64,000 bases of DNA from Cupriavidus pauculus (GTDB lineage Bacteria; Pseudomonadota; Gammaproteobacteria; Burkholderiales; Burkholderiaceae): positions 238,019 through 302,018 of the forward strand of contig NZ_PJRP01000008.1 of the NCBI RefSeq assembly GCF_002858765.1, in the 5' to 3' direction. The position numbers and the translations under genes are program-made. Positions 17,540-26,371 of the stretch are shown piece by piece. Each line of letters opens with the position of its first letter. The stretch's first letter is position 1. The notes under the pieces were generated by a model, which searched no databases, had not been told where the DNA came from, and worked only from the letters and a program-made list of their open reading frames with translations.

Positions 17540-18394
17540 ATGCTCAATCCCGTCTGGATCCGCACCTTCGCCACGGTGGCCACCGCGCACAGCTTTACCG
17601 ATGCCGGCCGCCAGCTTGGCTTGTCGCAATCGTCGGTCAGTGACCACATCCGCCGCCTGGAACAAAGCGTCAACCGGCGCCTGTTCGTGCGCGACACCCA
17701 CTCGCTGGCGCTCACGCCCGATGGCGAGGCCCTGCTGGTGCATGCCCGCCTGATCCTGGAATCGCTGGCGCGCGCCGAGCAGCAATTCAGCGCGCCGCGC
17801 CTGCAGGGTCGCGTCCGGCTCGGTTGTTCCGAAGACCTAGCACAGGGGCCCTTGCCCAATGTGCTGGCGGCCTTCCGCGCCACGCACCCCGACGTGGAAC
17901 TGGAAATCACGATCGGCATGACAAGCAAGCTGTACGAATGGATCGAGGCCGGCACGCTGGACCTGATCATCGGCAAACGGCGGGAGGGGGAACGGCGCGG
18001 CGTGCCGCTGTTTCGGGGCCAGCTTGAATGGCTGGCGCGGCCGGGCACCGTGGTCGATGTGGGGCAGCCGCTACCGCTGATCCTGGTCAACGAGCCCAGC
18101 GTCACGCGATCTGTGGTGCTCGACACCCTGGCCACGGCCGGCTGGCGCTGGCGCGTGGTCTGCACCAGCAGCAGTCACTCGGGCTGCATCGCCGCCGCAC
18201 GCGGCGGCCTTGGCATCACGGTACGGGCGCAGAACCTGACCGGCGGCGGGCTGGTCCCCCCGGTCAACGTCGATGCCCTGCCCGCCCTGCCCGACGTCGA
18301 ATTCATCACGCTGGCCGCGCGGCGCCTGTCGCGCCCGGCCGATACGCTGTTGCAACTGATCCGCAAGAGCGACCTGCGGGCGCGGATGGACTGA
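17540..18394 (+). CDS. LysR-family transcriptional regulator
   Basis: A 284-residue LysR protein. The winged helix-turn-helix is at residues 1-60 (FATVATAHSFTDAGRQLGLS, then SVSDHIRRLEQ) and the effector-binding periplasmic-protein-like domain fills residues 90-280. The ATG at 17540 gives the standard LysR N-terminus; the frame is open from 17453 but that part reads as non-coding. It is divergent from the DHA2 transporter with 131 bp between the starts, the classical layout for LysR control of a neighbour. The inducer cannot be read from the sequence. Confidence 0.92.
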   Translation: MLNPVWIRTFATVATAHSFTDAGRQLGLSQSSVSDHIRRLEQSVNRRLFVRDTHSLALTPDGEALLVHARLILESLARAEQQFSAPRLQGRVRLGCSEDLAQGPLPNVLAAFRATHPDVELEITIGMTSKLYEWIEAGTLDLIIGKRREGERRGVPLFRGQLEWLARPGTVVDVGQPLPLILVNEPSVTRSVVLDTLATAGWRWRVVCTSSSHSGCIAAARGGLGITVRAQNLTGGGLVPPVNVDALPALPDVEFITLAARRLSRPADTLLQLIRKSDLRARMD

Positions 18395-18433
18395 CGCGCC
18401 AACCGGCCGGGCCGTTAGCGATCGGCCCGACGG

Positions 18434-19555
18434 TCAGGCCGCCGGCAGCAGCGTGCGCAACGCCTGCCAGGCCGTCAGCAGGTGATAGGGCGTGGTCGAC
18501 GGCATTTCGGCGCGCACGACGGCGCCGTCCGGCGCTAGGCACTCGTGCCAGCCGCCGGCATGCAGAAAGCGCGCGCGGAACCGCTCGATCCAGGTTTCCA
18601 GTTCGGCCAGCGCCGCCGCGTCCTCGTCGACCGATGCCTTGACCATCAGCGCCCGCGCGAATTCGGTCTGCGCCCAGATCCGCTCGGTGGCGTCCTGCAG
18701 CGCGCCTTGGCCGTCCAGCGCGGCACAGACGCCAAAAGTGTCATCGGCCACGCCATGGCGGCGCGCGAACGCAAACGCCTGCGGCAATGAAGCGGCCAGC
18801 GGACCATCGGCAAATAGCGACGGGGCCGTCATGACCAGCGAATACCACTCGAACTGATGGCCGGGCTCGATCCGGTTGCCCACAGTGCCTTGCGGCAGTT
18901 CGGCAACGCACCCGTCGGCCGGGTCGACAAAACGGGTGTGCACGGCATCGGCCAGCGTTTTCAGGCGCTGCGCCATCCAGGCATCGCCGGTGACTTCCTG
19001 CGCCGCCAGGTAGGCCTCGGTCAGGTGCATGATCGGATTCTGCTGCACCCCGCTTTCGTTGGGCCAGAAGTTCTGGGCCAATGCCGCGTGATACAGGCCG
19101 TTGCCGTCGGCAAAGCGTGCCTCGATCACGGCGATGGTGCGCTGCATGACCTCCAGCGCGGCGGCGTTGCCACTGGCGCGGTAGTAATGCGCGCAGGCAA
19201 AGACCACGAAGGCGTGGGTATACAGATCGCGCGTGTTATCCAGCGGGGCGCCTTGCGCGTCGATGCTGTAAATCCAACCACCGGCGCCGTCGCCAAAATG
19301 GCGAACCAGCGAGTTGAACAGCGTTGCCGCGTGCGCCAGGTTGCCCATCGTCGCAAAGACATAGAGCTGGCGCGCGCAGGCCATGGCGCGATAGCGCTTA
19401 TCGGGCAGGGGCTGGCCGGACACGCCGTCCAGCGCCTCGTGCGCGAGTTCCATCGACGCATTCCAACCCGGCCCGGTCCAGGCCGGCAGGACGGCGGTGT
19501 CGAAATGCGCCAGCAGCGCGGCAATGCGGTCGGTAAGGGTCGTGGAAACAGGCAT
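18434..19555 (-). CDS. AGE-family sugar epimerase/isomerase
   Basis: A 373-residue protein of the N-acylglucosamine 2-epimerase family, an (alpha/alpha)6 barrel. Members interconvert aldoses and ketoses or epimerise at C2 (mannose isomerase, YihS, cellobiose 2-epimerase). The family landmarks are seen as RQLYVFATMGN near the N-terminus, the NPIMHLTEAYLA helix, and the EPGHQFEW block with the catalytic His, followed by a second His region near HECL. Start ATG at 19555. It ends convergent to the LysR gene. Substrate not deducible. Confidence 0.88.
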   Translation of the reverse strand: MPVSTTLTDRIAALLAHFDTAVLPAWTGPGWNASMELAHEALDGVSGQPLPDKRYRAMACARQLYVFATMGNLAHAATLFNSLVRHFGDGAGGWIYSIDAQGAPLDNTRDLYTHAFVVFACAHYYRASGNAAALEVMQRTIAVIEARFADGNGLYHAALAQNFWPNESGVQQNPIMHLTEAYLAAQEVTGDAWMAQRLKTLADAVHTRFVDPADGCVAELPQGTVGNRIEPGHQFEWYSLVMTAPSLFADGPLAASLPQAFAFARRHGVADDTFGVCAALDGQGALQDATERIWAQTEFARALMVKASVDEDAAALAELETWIERFRARFLHAGGWHECLAPDGAVVRAEMPSTTPYHLLTAWQALRTLLPAA

Positions 19556-19756
19556 GGTAGAGGTCCGGTCTTCCGTCCCCGGGCGCGGCATGGCACCCAG
19601 GAACCCAAGGCCGCACACGATATCAGGACCGATGCCCCCAGCATAGGCCGCCGACGCCGCACCGCATCATTTCCTGCTGGAAATGCCGCGCTGCGGTGCT
19701 ATGTTGAAAGTCCACCGGGGCCGCCCGCCTCCGTGGGGAATCAAGGGAGTACCGCC

Positions 19757-20017
19757 ATGCAGACCCATCCAATGTCCCTGTCCGACCAGCGCCGCACCCT
19801 GGTCATGCATGTCATGGAAGACCCGCCAGGACGCTACACCTGGCGCATCGTCGTGGAGGAAAAATGCGGCGGGGCCGATTGCGACAGCACCATCGAGGCC
19901 CACACCAACTACCCGTCGCACGCCGAAGCCGAAGCCGCCTGCTGGGCCGCCGGCAACGGCATGCTCGATGGACCGCGCACCACAAGCGAAGTCACCGGCT
20001 CCAGACTGCCCCACTGA
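19757..20017 (+). CDS. Small conserved protein, two-cysteine
   Basis: An 86-residue cytoplasmic protein from the ATG at 19757 behind an AAGGGAG ribosome site. It has a WRIVVEEKCGGADCDST segment with two Cys five residues apart and a third Cys in EAACWAAG. The fold looks like a short alpha/beta unit. It has no recognised family. It is read with the 91-residue gene that follows after 140 bp, and both resemble small uncharacterised Burkholderiales proteins. Confidence 0.65.
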   Translation: MQTHPMSLSDQRRTLVMHVMEDPPGRYTWRIVVEEKCGGADCDSTIEAHTNYPSHAEAEAACWAAGNGMLDGPRTTSEVTGSRLPH

Positions 20018-20157
20018 CCGAGCCACAGAGCATTGCAATGCGTGAATATGCGTGACATTGCGTGATGATGCGACCCAATGAGCGCTTGAAGCACCACTAA
20101 GCCCCTTGAACATGGCCGGTGTCCGCCATAGGCTGAAAACCCGTAGGGAGAAAAGCG

Positions 20158-20433
20158 ATGGACAAGCCGACCGTTAGCCCCAACCGCTTTGTCGAAATCC
20201 TGAACGAGCGGCTGACCCAGCATCCCCTGTATCGCGAGGGGATGCATGTCTATGCCATTCCGGCCCATTCGGACACCCCGCGCAGTCTGGTCTGCGTGGG
20301 GCCACGTGGCACCGAGGGGATTTGCGCCACGATCGAAAACATCGTGCGCGGCGAGTGCGACGTCTTCCCGGACATTGCACAGGAACGGCATCGCCAACGA
20401 CAGGGCCCGCAACGCGCGCATCAGGCACGCTGA
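20158..20433 (+). CDS. Small conserved protein of unknown function
   Basis: A 91-residue protein starting at the ATG at 20158 with a clear AGGGAGA ribosome site. The N-terminal 60 residues look folded (VEILNERLTQHPLYREGM, then VCVGPRGTEG), while the last 20 are Arg/Gln-rich. No signal peptide. Composition and strong ribosome site support a real gene; function unknown. The 200-bp gap after it is GC-rich, with a TACAAT (20601-20606) that could be the -10 for the ferritin-like gene. Confidence 0.6.
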   Translation: MDKPTVSPNRFVEILNERLTQHPLYREGMHVYAIPAHSDTPRSLVCVGPRGTEGICATIENIVRGECDVFPDIAQERHRQRQGPQRAHQAR

Positions 20434-20633
20434 ACGGCAAGGTCATCCGATGACTGGCCATGGCCGGCGCACCGCGTCGGCCTGCCACGCCCCCCCCTTT
20501 TACCGCCCCACCAACCATCGCGCCGACCGGCCCGCTGACTGGCCCGCCGGCTGGACTGTCTTTTTCGACACAATCCTGCACCAACCGCTCCGGCTGGATA
20601 CAATGACTGCCGCTATCCCTGCCCGGAGCGCCG

Positions 20634-21638
20634 ATGAAGAAAGCATTCGATATCGAAGGCGAGGTAGACGGCTTGCCCGTTGCTCGCGCCAAGTCGATCC
20701 AGGAAACCAGCGAGGCCCGCGCCGCCGCCGTGGCCGCCACCATAGCCCGCGCAGCCATCGACCAGGCGGACCACGCCATGCGCAACTGGACCGATCCGCT
20801 CGACGGCTCGGTGCGCATCGGCTCCACCGAGCATCTGCGCATGTTCTGCAACATGTTGCTGCAGACCCACAACCCCTATAAACCGTCGGTCATCGACTGG
20901 CCGACACTGTCGCCCGACGCGCTCAAGCGCGTGACCTCGCTACCGATCTGGGATATCGCCGTGCAGACCGAGGGGCGCGCATCGGTGCGCGTGCACAGCT
21001 TTGCCGCCCGCCAGAAGGACGCCCTGCTGCGCAGCGCGCTGGAAATGGACGGCGACGAAGAGTCCCGCCACAAGGTAGTGCTCTCGAAGCTGGTGCAGGC
21101 GTATGGCATCACGCTGGCACCGGAGCCCGAATACGTGCCGCCCGCCGACGCGGAATGGGGCTGGCTGGTCACCGGCTACAGCGAATGCATCGACAGCTTC
21201 GCCGCGTTCGGCCTGTTCGCGGCGGCGAAGGATTCGGGGTTTTTCCCGGCCGAGCTCGTAGAAACATTTGAACCGGTGATCCAGGAAGAAGGCCGCCACA
21301 TCCTGTTTTTTGCCAACTGGGTGGCCTGGTATCGAGCCAGCCTGCCCTGGTGGCGCCACCCGGCCTTTGCGCTCAAGGTCGCGCGCGTCTGGCTGTTCCT
21401 GATCCGGGAGCGCATCGGCCTGGCCAAGGGTATCGACGTCAAGGCGGACGGCACCGCGCAGGACGCCAACTTTCCGATGAACGCAGCCGAATCGCTAGGC
21501 CAGACGCTGTCGGCGGGCGCCATGATCGATCTGTGCCTGACCGAGAACGAACGGCGCATGGCGGGGTATGATGCGCGGCTTGTCCGGCCAACCACCGTGC
21601 CCAGGCTGGCCCGCCTGGCGCGGCGTTTCATCAAATAA
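20634..21638 (+). CDS. Ferritin-like domain protein of the hopanoid locus
   Basis: A 334-residue helical protein. Likely iron ligands lie in two Glu/His helices: DGDEESRHKVV (about residue 140) and IQEEGRHILFFANW (about residue 217), the EExxH pattern of the ferritin-like superfamily. It has a hydrophobic face near residues 255-265 but no signal peptide. It is followed after six bases by hpnB, so the two are likely co-translated. A diiron oxidase or hydroxylase acting on a lipid would fit the place in a hopanoid operon (inference). Start ATG at 20634. Confidence 0.75.
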   Translation: MKKAFDIEGEVDGLPVARAKSIQETSEARAAAVAATIARAAIDQADHAMRNWTDPLDGSVRIGSTEHLRMFCNMLLQTHNPYKPSVIDWPTLSPDALKRVTSLPIWDIAVQTEGRASVRVHSFAARQKDALLRSALEMDGDEESRHKVVLSKLVQAYGITLAPEPEYVPPADAEWGWLVTGYSECIDSFAAFGLFAAAKDSGFFPAELVETFEPVIQEEGRHILFFANWVAWYRASLPWWRHPAFALKVARVWLFLIRERIGLAKGIDVKADGTAQDANFPMNAAESLGQTLSAGAMIDLCLTENERRMAGYDARLVRPTTVPRLARLARRFIK

Positions 21639-21644
21639 GAACCC

Positions 21645-22790
21645 ATGCTGCTGTTTGGATTGTCCCTGCTGACCCTGGTGGTCTGGTGCGTGCTTGTCTT
21701 CGCCCGCGCCGGATTCTGGCGCGTGCGCAAACCCGCGCCCTCCCCCCAACCAGCCCAATGGCCGCCCGTCATCGGCGTGATTCCGGCCCGCAACGAAGCC
21801 GACGTCATTGCTCGCGCCGTGACCGGGGTGTTGAGCCAGCAATATCCCGGCCGCTTGCAGTTGGTAGTGGTGGACGACCACAGTACCGACGGCACGGCCG
21901 ATATTGCGCATGCCGCCGCCGTTTCGATCGGCAAGGGCGACGCGCTGGCCGTGATCGGCGCGCGGGACCTGCCGGCCGGCTGGAGCGGCAAGGTCTGGGC
22001 GCAGTCCGAGGGGCTGGCAGCCGCCGACCAGCGCATGCCTGACGCCGCGTTCGTGTTCCTGACCGATGCCGACATCTGGCACGGTCCGCAGACCGTCCGC
22101 GAACTGGTAGCCCGCGCCGAGCACGAGCAGCGCGACCTCACCTCGCTGATGGTGCGGCTGCGCTGCGAATCGTGGTGGGAACGCATGATCGTGCCGGCTT
22201 TTGTCTTCTACTTCGCCAAACTCTACCCCTTCAAGAGCGTGGCCGACCCGCGCAGCAAGGTGGCCGGTGCAGCCGGCGGCTGCATGCTGGCGCGCCGTTC
22301 GGCGCTGGCCCGCATTGGCGGGTTCGCGGCCATTCGCGGCGAGTTGATCGACGATTGCAGCCTGGCGGCGAAGATCAAGGCGGGAGGTTCGATCCGTCTG
22401 GATCTGGCCGACGACAGCGTGTCGCTGCGTCCCTACGACGACTGGCAGAGCCTGTGGCACATGATTGCGCGCAGCGCCTATACACAGCTGCACTATTCGC
22501 CGTTGATGCTAGCGGGCGCCACCCTGGGCATGATCCTGACTTATCTGGCACCGCCCGCACTGGCACTGGCCGGCGGTTCGGCAGCGTGGCCGGCCTGGCT
22601 GGCATGGATGCTAATGGCGGTCAGCTACCGCCCGATGCTGCGCGAATACCGCCAGCCCGCCTGGCTGGCGCCGCTGCTGCCGCTGACGGCCCTGTTCTAT
22701 CTGGGTGCCACGCTCGATTCGGCACGCCGCTTCTATCTGCGCCGAGGCGGCCAGTGGAAGGGCCGCAACCAGGCGCCCGTCCGCTCCTGA
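21645..22790 (+). CDS. hpnB: Hopanoid glycosyltransferase HpnB
   Basis: A 381-residue family-2 glycosyltransferase. An N-terminal membrane helix (about 1-20) is followed by the GT-A core: VIPARNEADVI, the VVDDHSTDGT nucleotide site, a second acidic motif FLTDADIW, and RRSALARIGGF before three C-terminal membrane segments. This order is that of the hopene-associated glycosyltransferase HpnB. It is thought to add or modify the sugar head group of extended hopanoids at the inner membrane. It starts six bases after the ferritin-like gene. It ends convergent to hpnA, leaving 54 bp. Confidence 0.88.
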   Translation: MLLFGLSLLTLVVWCVLVFARAGFWRVRKPAPSPQPAQWPPVIGVIPARNEADVIARAVTGVLSQQYPGRLQLVVVDDHSTDGTADIAHAAAVSIGKGDALAVIGARDLPAGWSGKVWAQSEGLAAADQRMPDAAFVFLTDADIWHGPQTVRELVARAEHEQRDLTSLMVRLRCESWWERMIVPAFVFYFAKLYPFKSVADPRSKVAGAAGGCMLARRSALARIGGFAAIRGELIDDCSLAAKIKAGGSIRLDLADDSVSLRPYDDWQSLWHMIARSAYTQLHYSPLMLAGATLGMILTYLAPPALALAGGSAAWPAWLAWMLMAVSYRPMLREYRQPAWLAPLLPLTALFYLGATLDSARRFYLRRGGQWKGRNQAPVRS

Positions 22791-22844
22791 GCGTCTTGGA
22801 CGTCGGGCCGGCCTCGGCCCGACCCGACCCGACCGATCCGCCCG

Positions 22845-23837
22845 CTACTTCAGGTGGCCGTTGTCCCGGAACCAGTTCAACGCATCGCGCAGCGCCTCCT
22901 GATAGGGGCGCGCGGTGTATCCCAGTTCGCGCTCGGCCTTGGCCGAGGTAAAGAACATCCGGTATTGCGACATCTTCAGGCCGTCAACGGTCACGAACGG
23001 CTCTTTTTTCGTGAATTGCGCGACAGCTTCGGCCACCCGTGCAATCGGATACAGCGGCCAGCGCGGCAGTTCGATGGTGGGCGCCTTGCGGCCAGCCATG
23101 CCGGCGATGTCGGCCAGCATCTGCCGCAGCAGCACGTCCTGGCCGCCAAGGATGTAGCGCTCGCCGATGCGGCCTTTGTCCAGCGCCAGGAAATGACCGT
23201 TCGCCACGTCGTCCACATGGGCCAGGTTCAGGCCCGTATCGACAAATGCCGGGATCTTGCCGGTGGCCGCCTCGACGATGATCCGGCCAGTTGGTGTGGG
23301 CCGTACGTCACGCGGACCGATGGGCGTGGACGGATTCACGATCACGGCGGGCAGCCCTTCAGCCACCAGGCGCTCCACCTCGCGTTCGGCCAGCACCTTG
23401 CTGCGCTTGTAGGCGCCAATGGCCTCGTGGCCCGCCATGGCCGCGGTCTCATCCACCGGTCCGGTCGCACCGGCCACCCGCAGCGTGGCCACGCTGCTCG
23501 TATAGACGATGCGCTCCACACCGGCGTCGCGGGCCGCGTTCATCGTCGTGACCGTGCCGTCCACGTTGGAACGGACGATTTCCTCGGGATCAGGCGCCCA
23601 CAGGCGGTAATCGGCCGCGACGTGGAACAGGTAACGCACCCCGGCCATGGCCCGCGCCATCAACGCCGGATCGCGCATGTCGCCCTCCACGACCTCAACC
23701 GGCAGGCCGGCCAGATTGGCGCGCGGGCTGGTGGCACGGACCAGCACCCGCACCTGGAAGCCGCGCTCCAGTGCCTGGCGCATGATCGAGGAACCCAGGA
23801 AGCCCGAGGCCCCTGTCACGAGAATGCAATTGTGAAT
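22845..23837 (-). CDS. hpnA: Hopanoid-associated sugar epimerase HpnA
   Basis: An NAD(P)-dependent extended SDR of about 330 residues. The Rossmann motif TGASGFLG, a YKRSK catalytic YxxxK and the STPIGPRD block match HpnA. No ATG, GTG or TTG is in frame before the GTG at 23819, which would start inside the first beta strand (just before TGASGFLG). Six codons earlier an ATT (23837-23835) sits six bases after AGGGGA. Starting there gives IHNCILVTGASGF, a complete first strand. I therefore place the start at the ATT, as a hypothesis; the GTG is the safe fallback. Divergent from ispH, convergent to hpnB. Confidence 0.85.
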   Translation of the reverse strand: MHNCILVTGASGFLGSSIMRQALERGFQVRVLVRATSPRANLAGLPVEVVEGDMRDPALMARAMAGVRYLFHVAADYRLWAPDPEEIVRSNVDGTVTTMNAARDAGVERIVYTSSVATLRVAGATGPVDETAAMAGHEAIGAYKRSKVLAEREVERLVAEGLPAVIVNPSTPIGPRDVRPTPTGRIIVEAATGKIPAFVDTGLNLAHVDDVANGHFLALDKGRIGERYILGGQDVLLRQMLADIAGMAGRKAPTIELPRWPLYPIARVAEAVAQFTKKEPFVTVDGLKMSQYRMFFTSAKAERELGYTARPYQEALRDALNWFRDNGHLK

Positions 23838-24062
23838 TTCAAATCCCCTATGGGCGTTGCGGACGCGTTGAACGAGAATCCGCCGTTATACAAGTAGCAG
23901 GGCCGCATTTTCACCGGAATGACCCTGTTGGCAACAGCCAACGCGGCGGCATGAAAATCCGACCCGGTATATAGTACCTACCGTGAACCGGAAAAGTGAT
24001 GCCGGAATACCAAAATAACTGATGTCTTCGAATCTTCACAAGAGGGTCGGGGGGCCGTCTCT

Positions 24063-25061
24063 ATGCAGGTGATACTCGCCCAACCCAGGGGCTTTTGCGC
24101 CGGCGTAGTCAGAGCGATCGAGATCGTCGACCGTGCCCTGATCAAACACGGCGCCCCCGTGTATGTGCGCCACGAGATCGTGCACAACAAGCATGTTGTC
24201 GCGTCATTGCGGCAAAAAGGCGCACGCTTCGTCGAGGAACTCGACGAAGTGCCGAGTGACGCCGTCACCATTTTCAGTGCCCACGGTGTCTCGCGCAGTG
24301 TGATTGCCGAGGCACAGCGTCGCGAATTGCATGCGATCGATGCCACCTGCCCGCTCGTCATCAAGGTGCACAAGCAGGGCCGCCAGTACGCGGCCGCCGG
24401 TCGCCATGTGATCCTGATCGGCCACGCCGGCCACCCCGAGGTGGAAGGCACGATGGGGCAGATACCGGGCAAGGTGCTGCTGGTACAGAACGAGGCCGAA
24501 GTGGCCCGTCTGAACCTGCCCGCCGACGCACCTGTGGCATATATCACCCAGACCACGTTGTCGGTAGACGACACCCGTAATATCATTGCGGCGCTCCACC
24601 AGCGATTTTCCGATCTGGTGGGACCCAGCACGCGCGATATCTGCTATGCCACGCAAAATCGGCAAAGTGCGGTACGGGACTTATCGGCGCGGGTCGATGT
24701 CATTCTCGTGATCGGGGCGACCAACAGCTCGAACTCGAACCGGCTGCGCGAAATCGGCACGGAAAGTGGCGTGCCGAGTTACCTGATCGCCGACGGCAGC
24801 GAACTGGACCCGAACTGGGTCCGCAATGCCGAAGTGGTTGGCATTACCGCGGGTGCCTCGGCACCCGAAGACATGGTGGAAGACGTCATTGCCGCCCTGC
24901 GACGCCTTGGTCCGGTCAACGTATCGGTCATGGAAGGCATCGAGGAGCATGCCGAATTCCGCCTGCCGGCTGAACTAGCCGATGCAACGCTGGCCCCAGG
25001 GGCCAGAAGAACAACTGATATCAGTGACGTCCAGCTTGCCGACCACACGGCGGCCGGTTGA
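24063..25061 (+). CDS. ispH: 4-hydroxy-3-methylbut-2-enyl diphosphate reductase IspH
   Basis: The last enzyme of the non-mevalonate isoprenoid pathway, making IPP and DMAPP, with a [4Fe-4S] cluster in the cytoplasm. It has 332 residues. The three cluster Cys are in PRGFCAGV (residue 12), DATCPLV and [10 protein letters not shown], and the active-site EIVHNKHVV and TNSSNSNR blocks are intact. Burkholderiales often carry a second ispH in the hpn locus, where it boosts precursor for squalene (established gene context). The stop overlaps the extreme upstream part of the hpnH frame, so the two are likely coupled. Start ATG at 24063. Confidence 0.95.
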   Translation: MQVILAQPRGFCAGVVRAIEIVDRALIKHGAPVYVRHEIVHNKHVVASLRQKGARFVEELDEVPSDAVTIFSAHGVSRSVIAEAQRRELHAIDATCPLVIKVHKQGRQYAAAGRHVILIGHAGHPEVEGTMGQIPGKVLLVQNEAEVARLNLPADAPVAYITQTTLSVDDTRNIIAALHQRFSDLVGPSTRDICYATQNRQSAVRDLSARVDVILVIGATNSSNSNRLREIGTESGVPSYLIADGSELDPNWVRNAEVVGITAGASAPEDMVEDVIAALRRLGPVNVSVMEGIEEHAEFRLPAELADATLAPGARRTTDISDVQLADHTAAG

Positions 25062-25093
25062 ATGACACACTGAACCTGACAGGAAGCACCCCC

Positions 25094-26260
25094 TTGGCCA
25101 TTCCGTTTCTCCAGGTCGCCCGCGTAGGCGCCTACATCGCACGCAAGCATCTGTCCGGGCAAAAGCGTTACCCGCTGGCCCTGATGCTCGAACCCCTTTT
25201 CCGCTGCAATCTGGCCTGCTCCGGCTGCGGCAAGATCGACTATCCGGACCCCATCCTGAACCAGCGCCTGTCGGTGCAGGAATGCCTGGAAGCGGTTGAT
25301 GAATGCGGCGCACCCGTGGTGTCGATCGCCGGCGGCGAGCCGCTGCTGCACAAGGACATGCCGGAAATCGTGCGTGGCATCATCGCCCGCAAGCGTTTCG
25401 TCTACCTGTGCACCAACGCCCTGCTGATGGAAAAGAAGATCGACCAGTACGAGCCCAGCCCGTATTTCGTGTGGTCGATCCATCTGGACGGCGACCGCGA
25501 GATGCATGACCACTCGGTGAACCAGGAAGGCGTGTACGACCGCTGCGTCGAAGCCATCCGCATGGCCAAGGAACGTGGCTTCCGCGTGAACATCAACTGC
25601 ACGCTGTTCAACGATGCCAAGCCGGACCGCGTGGCCAAGTTCTTCGACTCGGTCAAGGCCATGGGCGTGGACGGCATCACGGTGTCGCCGGGCTACGCCT
25701 ACGAGCGCGCCCCGGACCAGCAGCACTTCCTGCACCGCGGCAAGACCAAGCAACTGTTCCGCGACATCCTGTCGCGCGGCAACGCCGGCAAGAACTGGGC
25801 GTTCAGCCAGTCCACGATGTTCCTGGACTTCCTGGCCGGCAACCAGACGTACAAGTGCACGCCGTGGGGCAACCCGGCACGCACCGTGTTCGGCTGGCAG
25901 CGTCCGTGCTACCTGGTCGGCGAAGGCTACGTGAAGACCTTCAAGGAACTGATGGAAGGCACCGACTGGGACGCCTACGGGGTTGGCAACTACGAAAAGT
26001 GCGCCAACTGCATGGTGCACAGCGGTTTCGAGGCAACGGCCGTGGCCGATACGTTCTCGCACCCGCTCAAGGCGCTGGGCGTGAGCCTGCGTGGCGTGAA
26101 GACCGATGGCCCGATGGCCCCGGATGTGCCGCTGGACAACCAGCGTCCCGCCGAATACGTGTTCTCGCGTCACGTGGAGATCAAGCTGGCCGAAATCGGC
26201 AACCTGAAGAAGGCGCAAGGCAGCCGCGCCGAAGCCGCGCAAGCCGCACAGGTTCACTGA
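25094..26260 (+). CDS. hpnH: Radical SAM adenosyl-hopene synthase HpnH
   Basis: HpnH joins the adenosyl group of SAM to diploptene and so makes adenosylhopane, the entry to all extended hopanoids. The radical-SAM cluster motif CNLACSGC (CxxxCxxC) is in the N-terminal third, followed by the GGEP SAM-binding motif in SIAGGEPLLH, and the C-terminal cysteine-rich block CANCMVHSGFEA. The start is not a clear ATG: a TTG at 25058 overlaps the ispH stop, while the TTG at 25094 has AGGAAG eight bases upstream and gives MAIPFLQVARVG, the usual HpnH N-terminus (388 residues). Confidence 0.93.
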   Translation: MAIPFLQVARVGAYIARKHLSGQKRYPLALMLEPLFRCNLACSGCGKIDYPDPILNQRLSVQECLEAVDECGAPVVSIAGGEPLLHKDMPEIVRGIIARKRFVYLCTNALLMEKKIDQYEPSPYFVWSIHLDGDREMHDHSVNQEGVYDRCVEAIRMAKERGFRVNINCTLFNDAKPDRVAKFFDSVKAMGVDGITVSPGYAYERAPDQQHFLHRGKTKQLFRDILSRGNAGKNWAFSQSTMFLDFLAGNQTYKCTPWGNPARTVFGWQRPCYLVGEGYVKTFKELMEGTDWDAYGVGNYEKCANCMVHSGFEATAVADTFSHPLKALGVSLRGVKTDGPMAPDVPLDNQRPAEYVFSRHVEIKLAEIGNLKKAQGSRAEAAQAAQVH

Positions 26261-26271
26261 ACACCATGAAA

Positions 26272-26302
26272 AACGGCCGTTCGATCGTAATCGACGGCCG
26301 TT
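26272..26302. terminator. Long hairpin after hpnH
   Basis: AACGGCCGT/ACGGCCGTT arms extended by CGAT/ATCG around a CGTA loop. It lies 12 bases after the hpnH stop and is followed closely by a second hairpin with T-runs on both sides. Confidence 0.6.
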
Positions 26303-26310
26303 CTGAAGAA

Positions 26311-26343
26311 AAACCGGGACTGGGCAACCAGCCCGGTTTTTTT
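26311..26343. terminator. Bidirectional intrinsic terminator, hpnH / hpnM
   Basis: ACCGGG-A-CTGG, loop GCAA, CCAG-CCCGGT, with seven T on the plus strand after the stem and a T-rich run on the minus strand. It serves both converging genes. Confidence 0.85.
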
Positions 26344-26371
26344 ATGGCTGGCGCCCGGGCAGGCGTGCCGC

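Noticed and set aside
18857..19756. The long upstream part of the frame that ends at 20017
   Set aside because: It is antisense to the AGE-family gene. Only the last 86 codons, from the ATG at 19757 with its own ribosome site, look coding.
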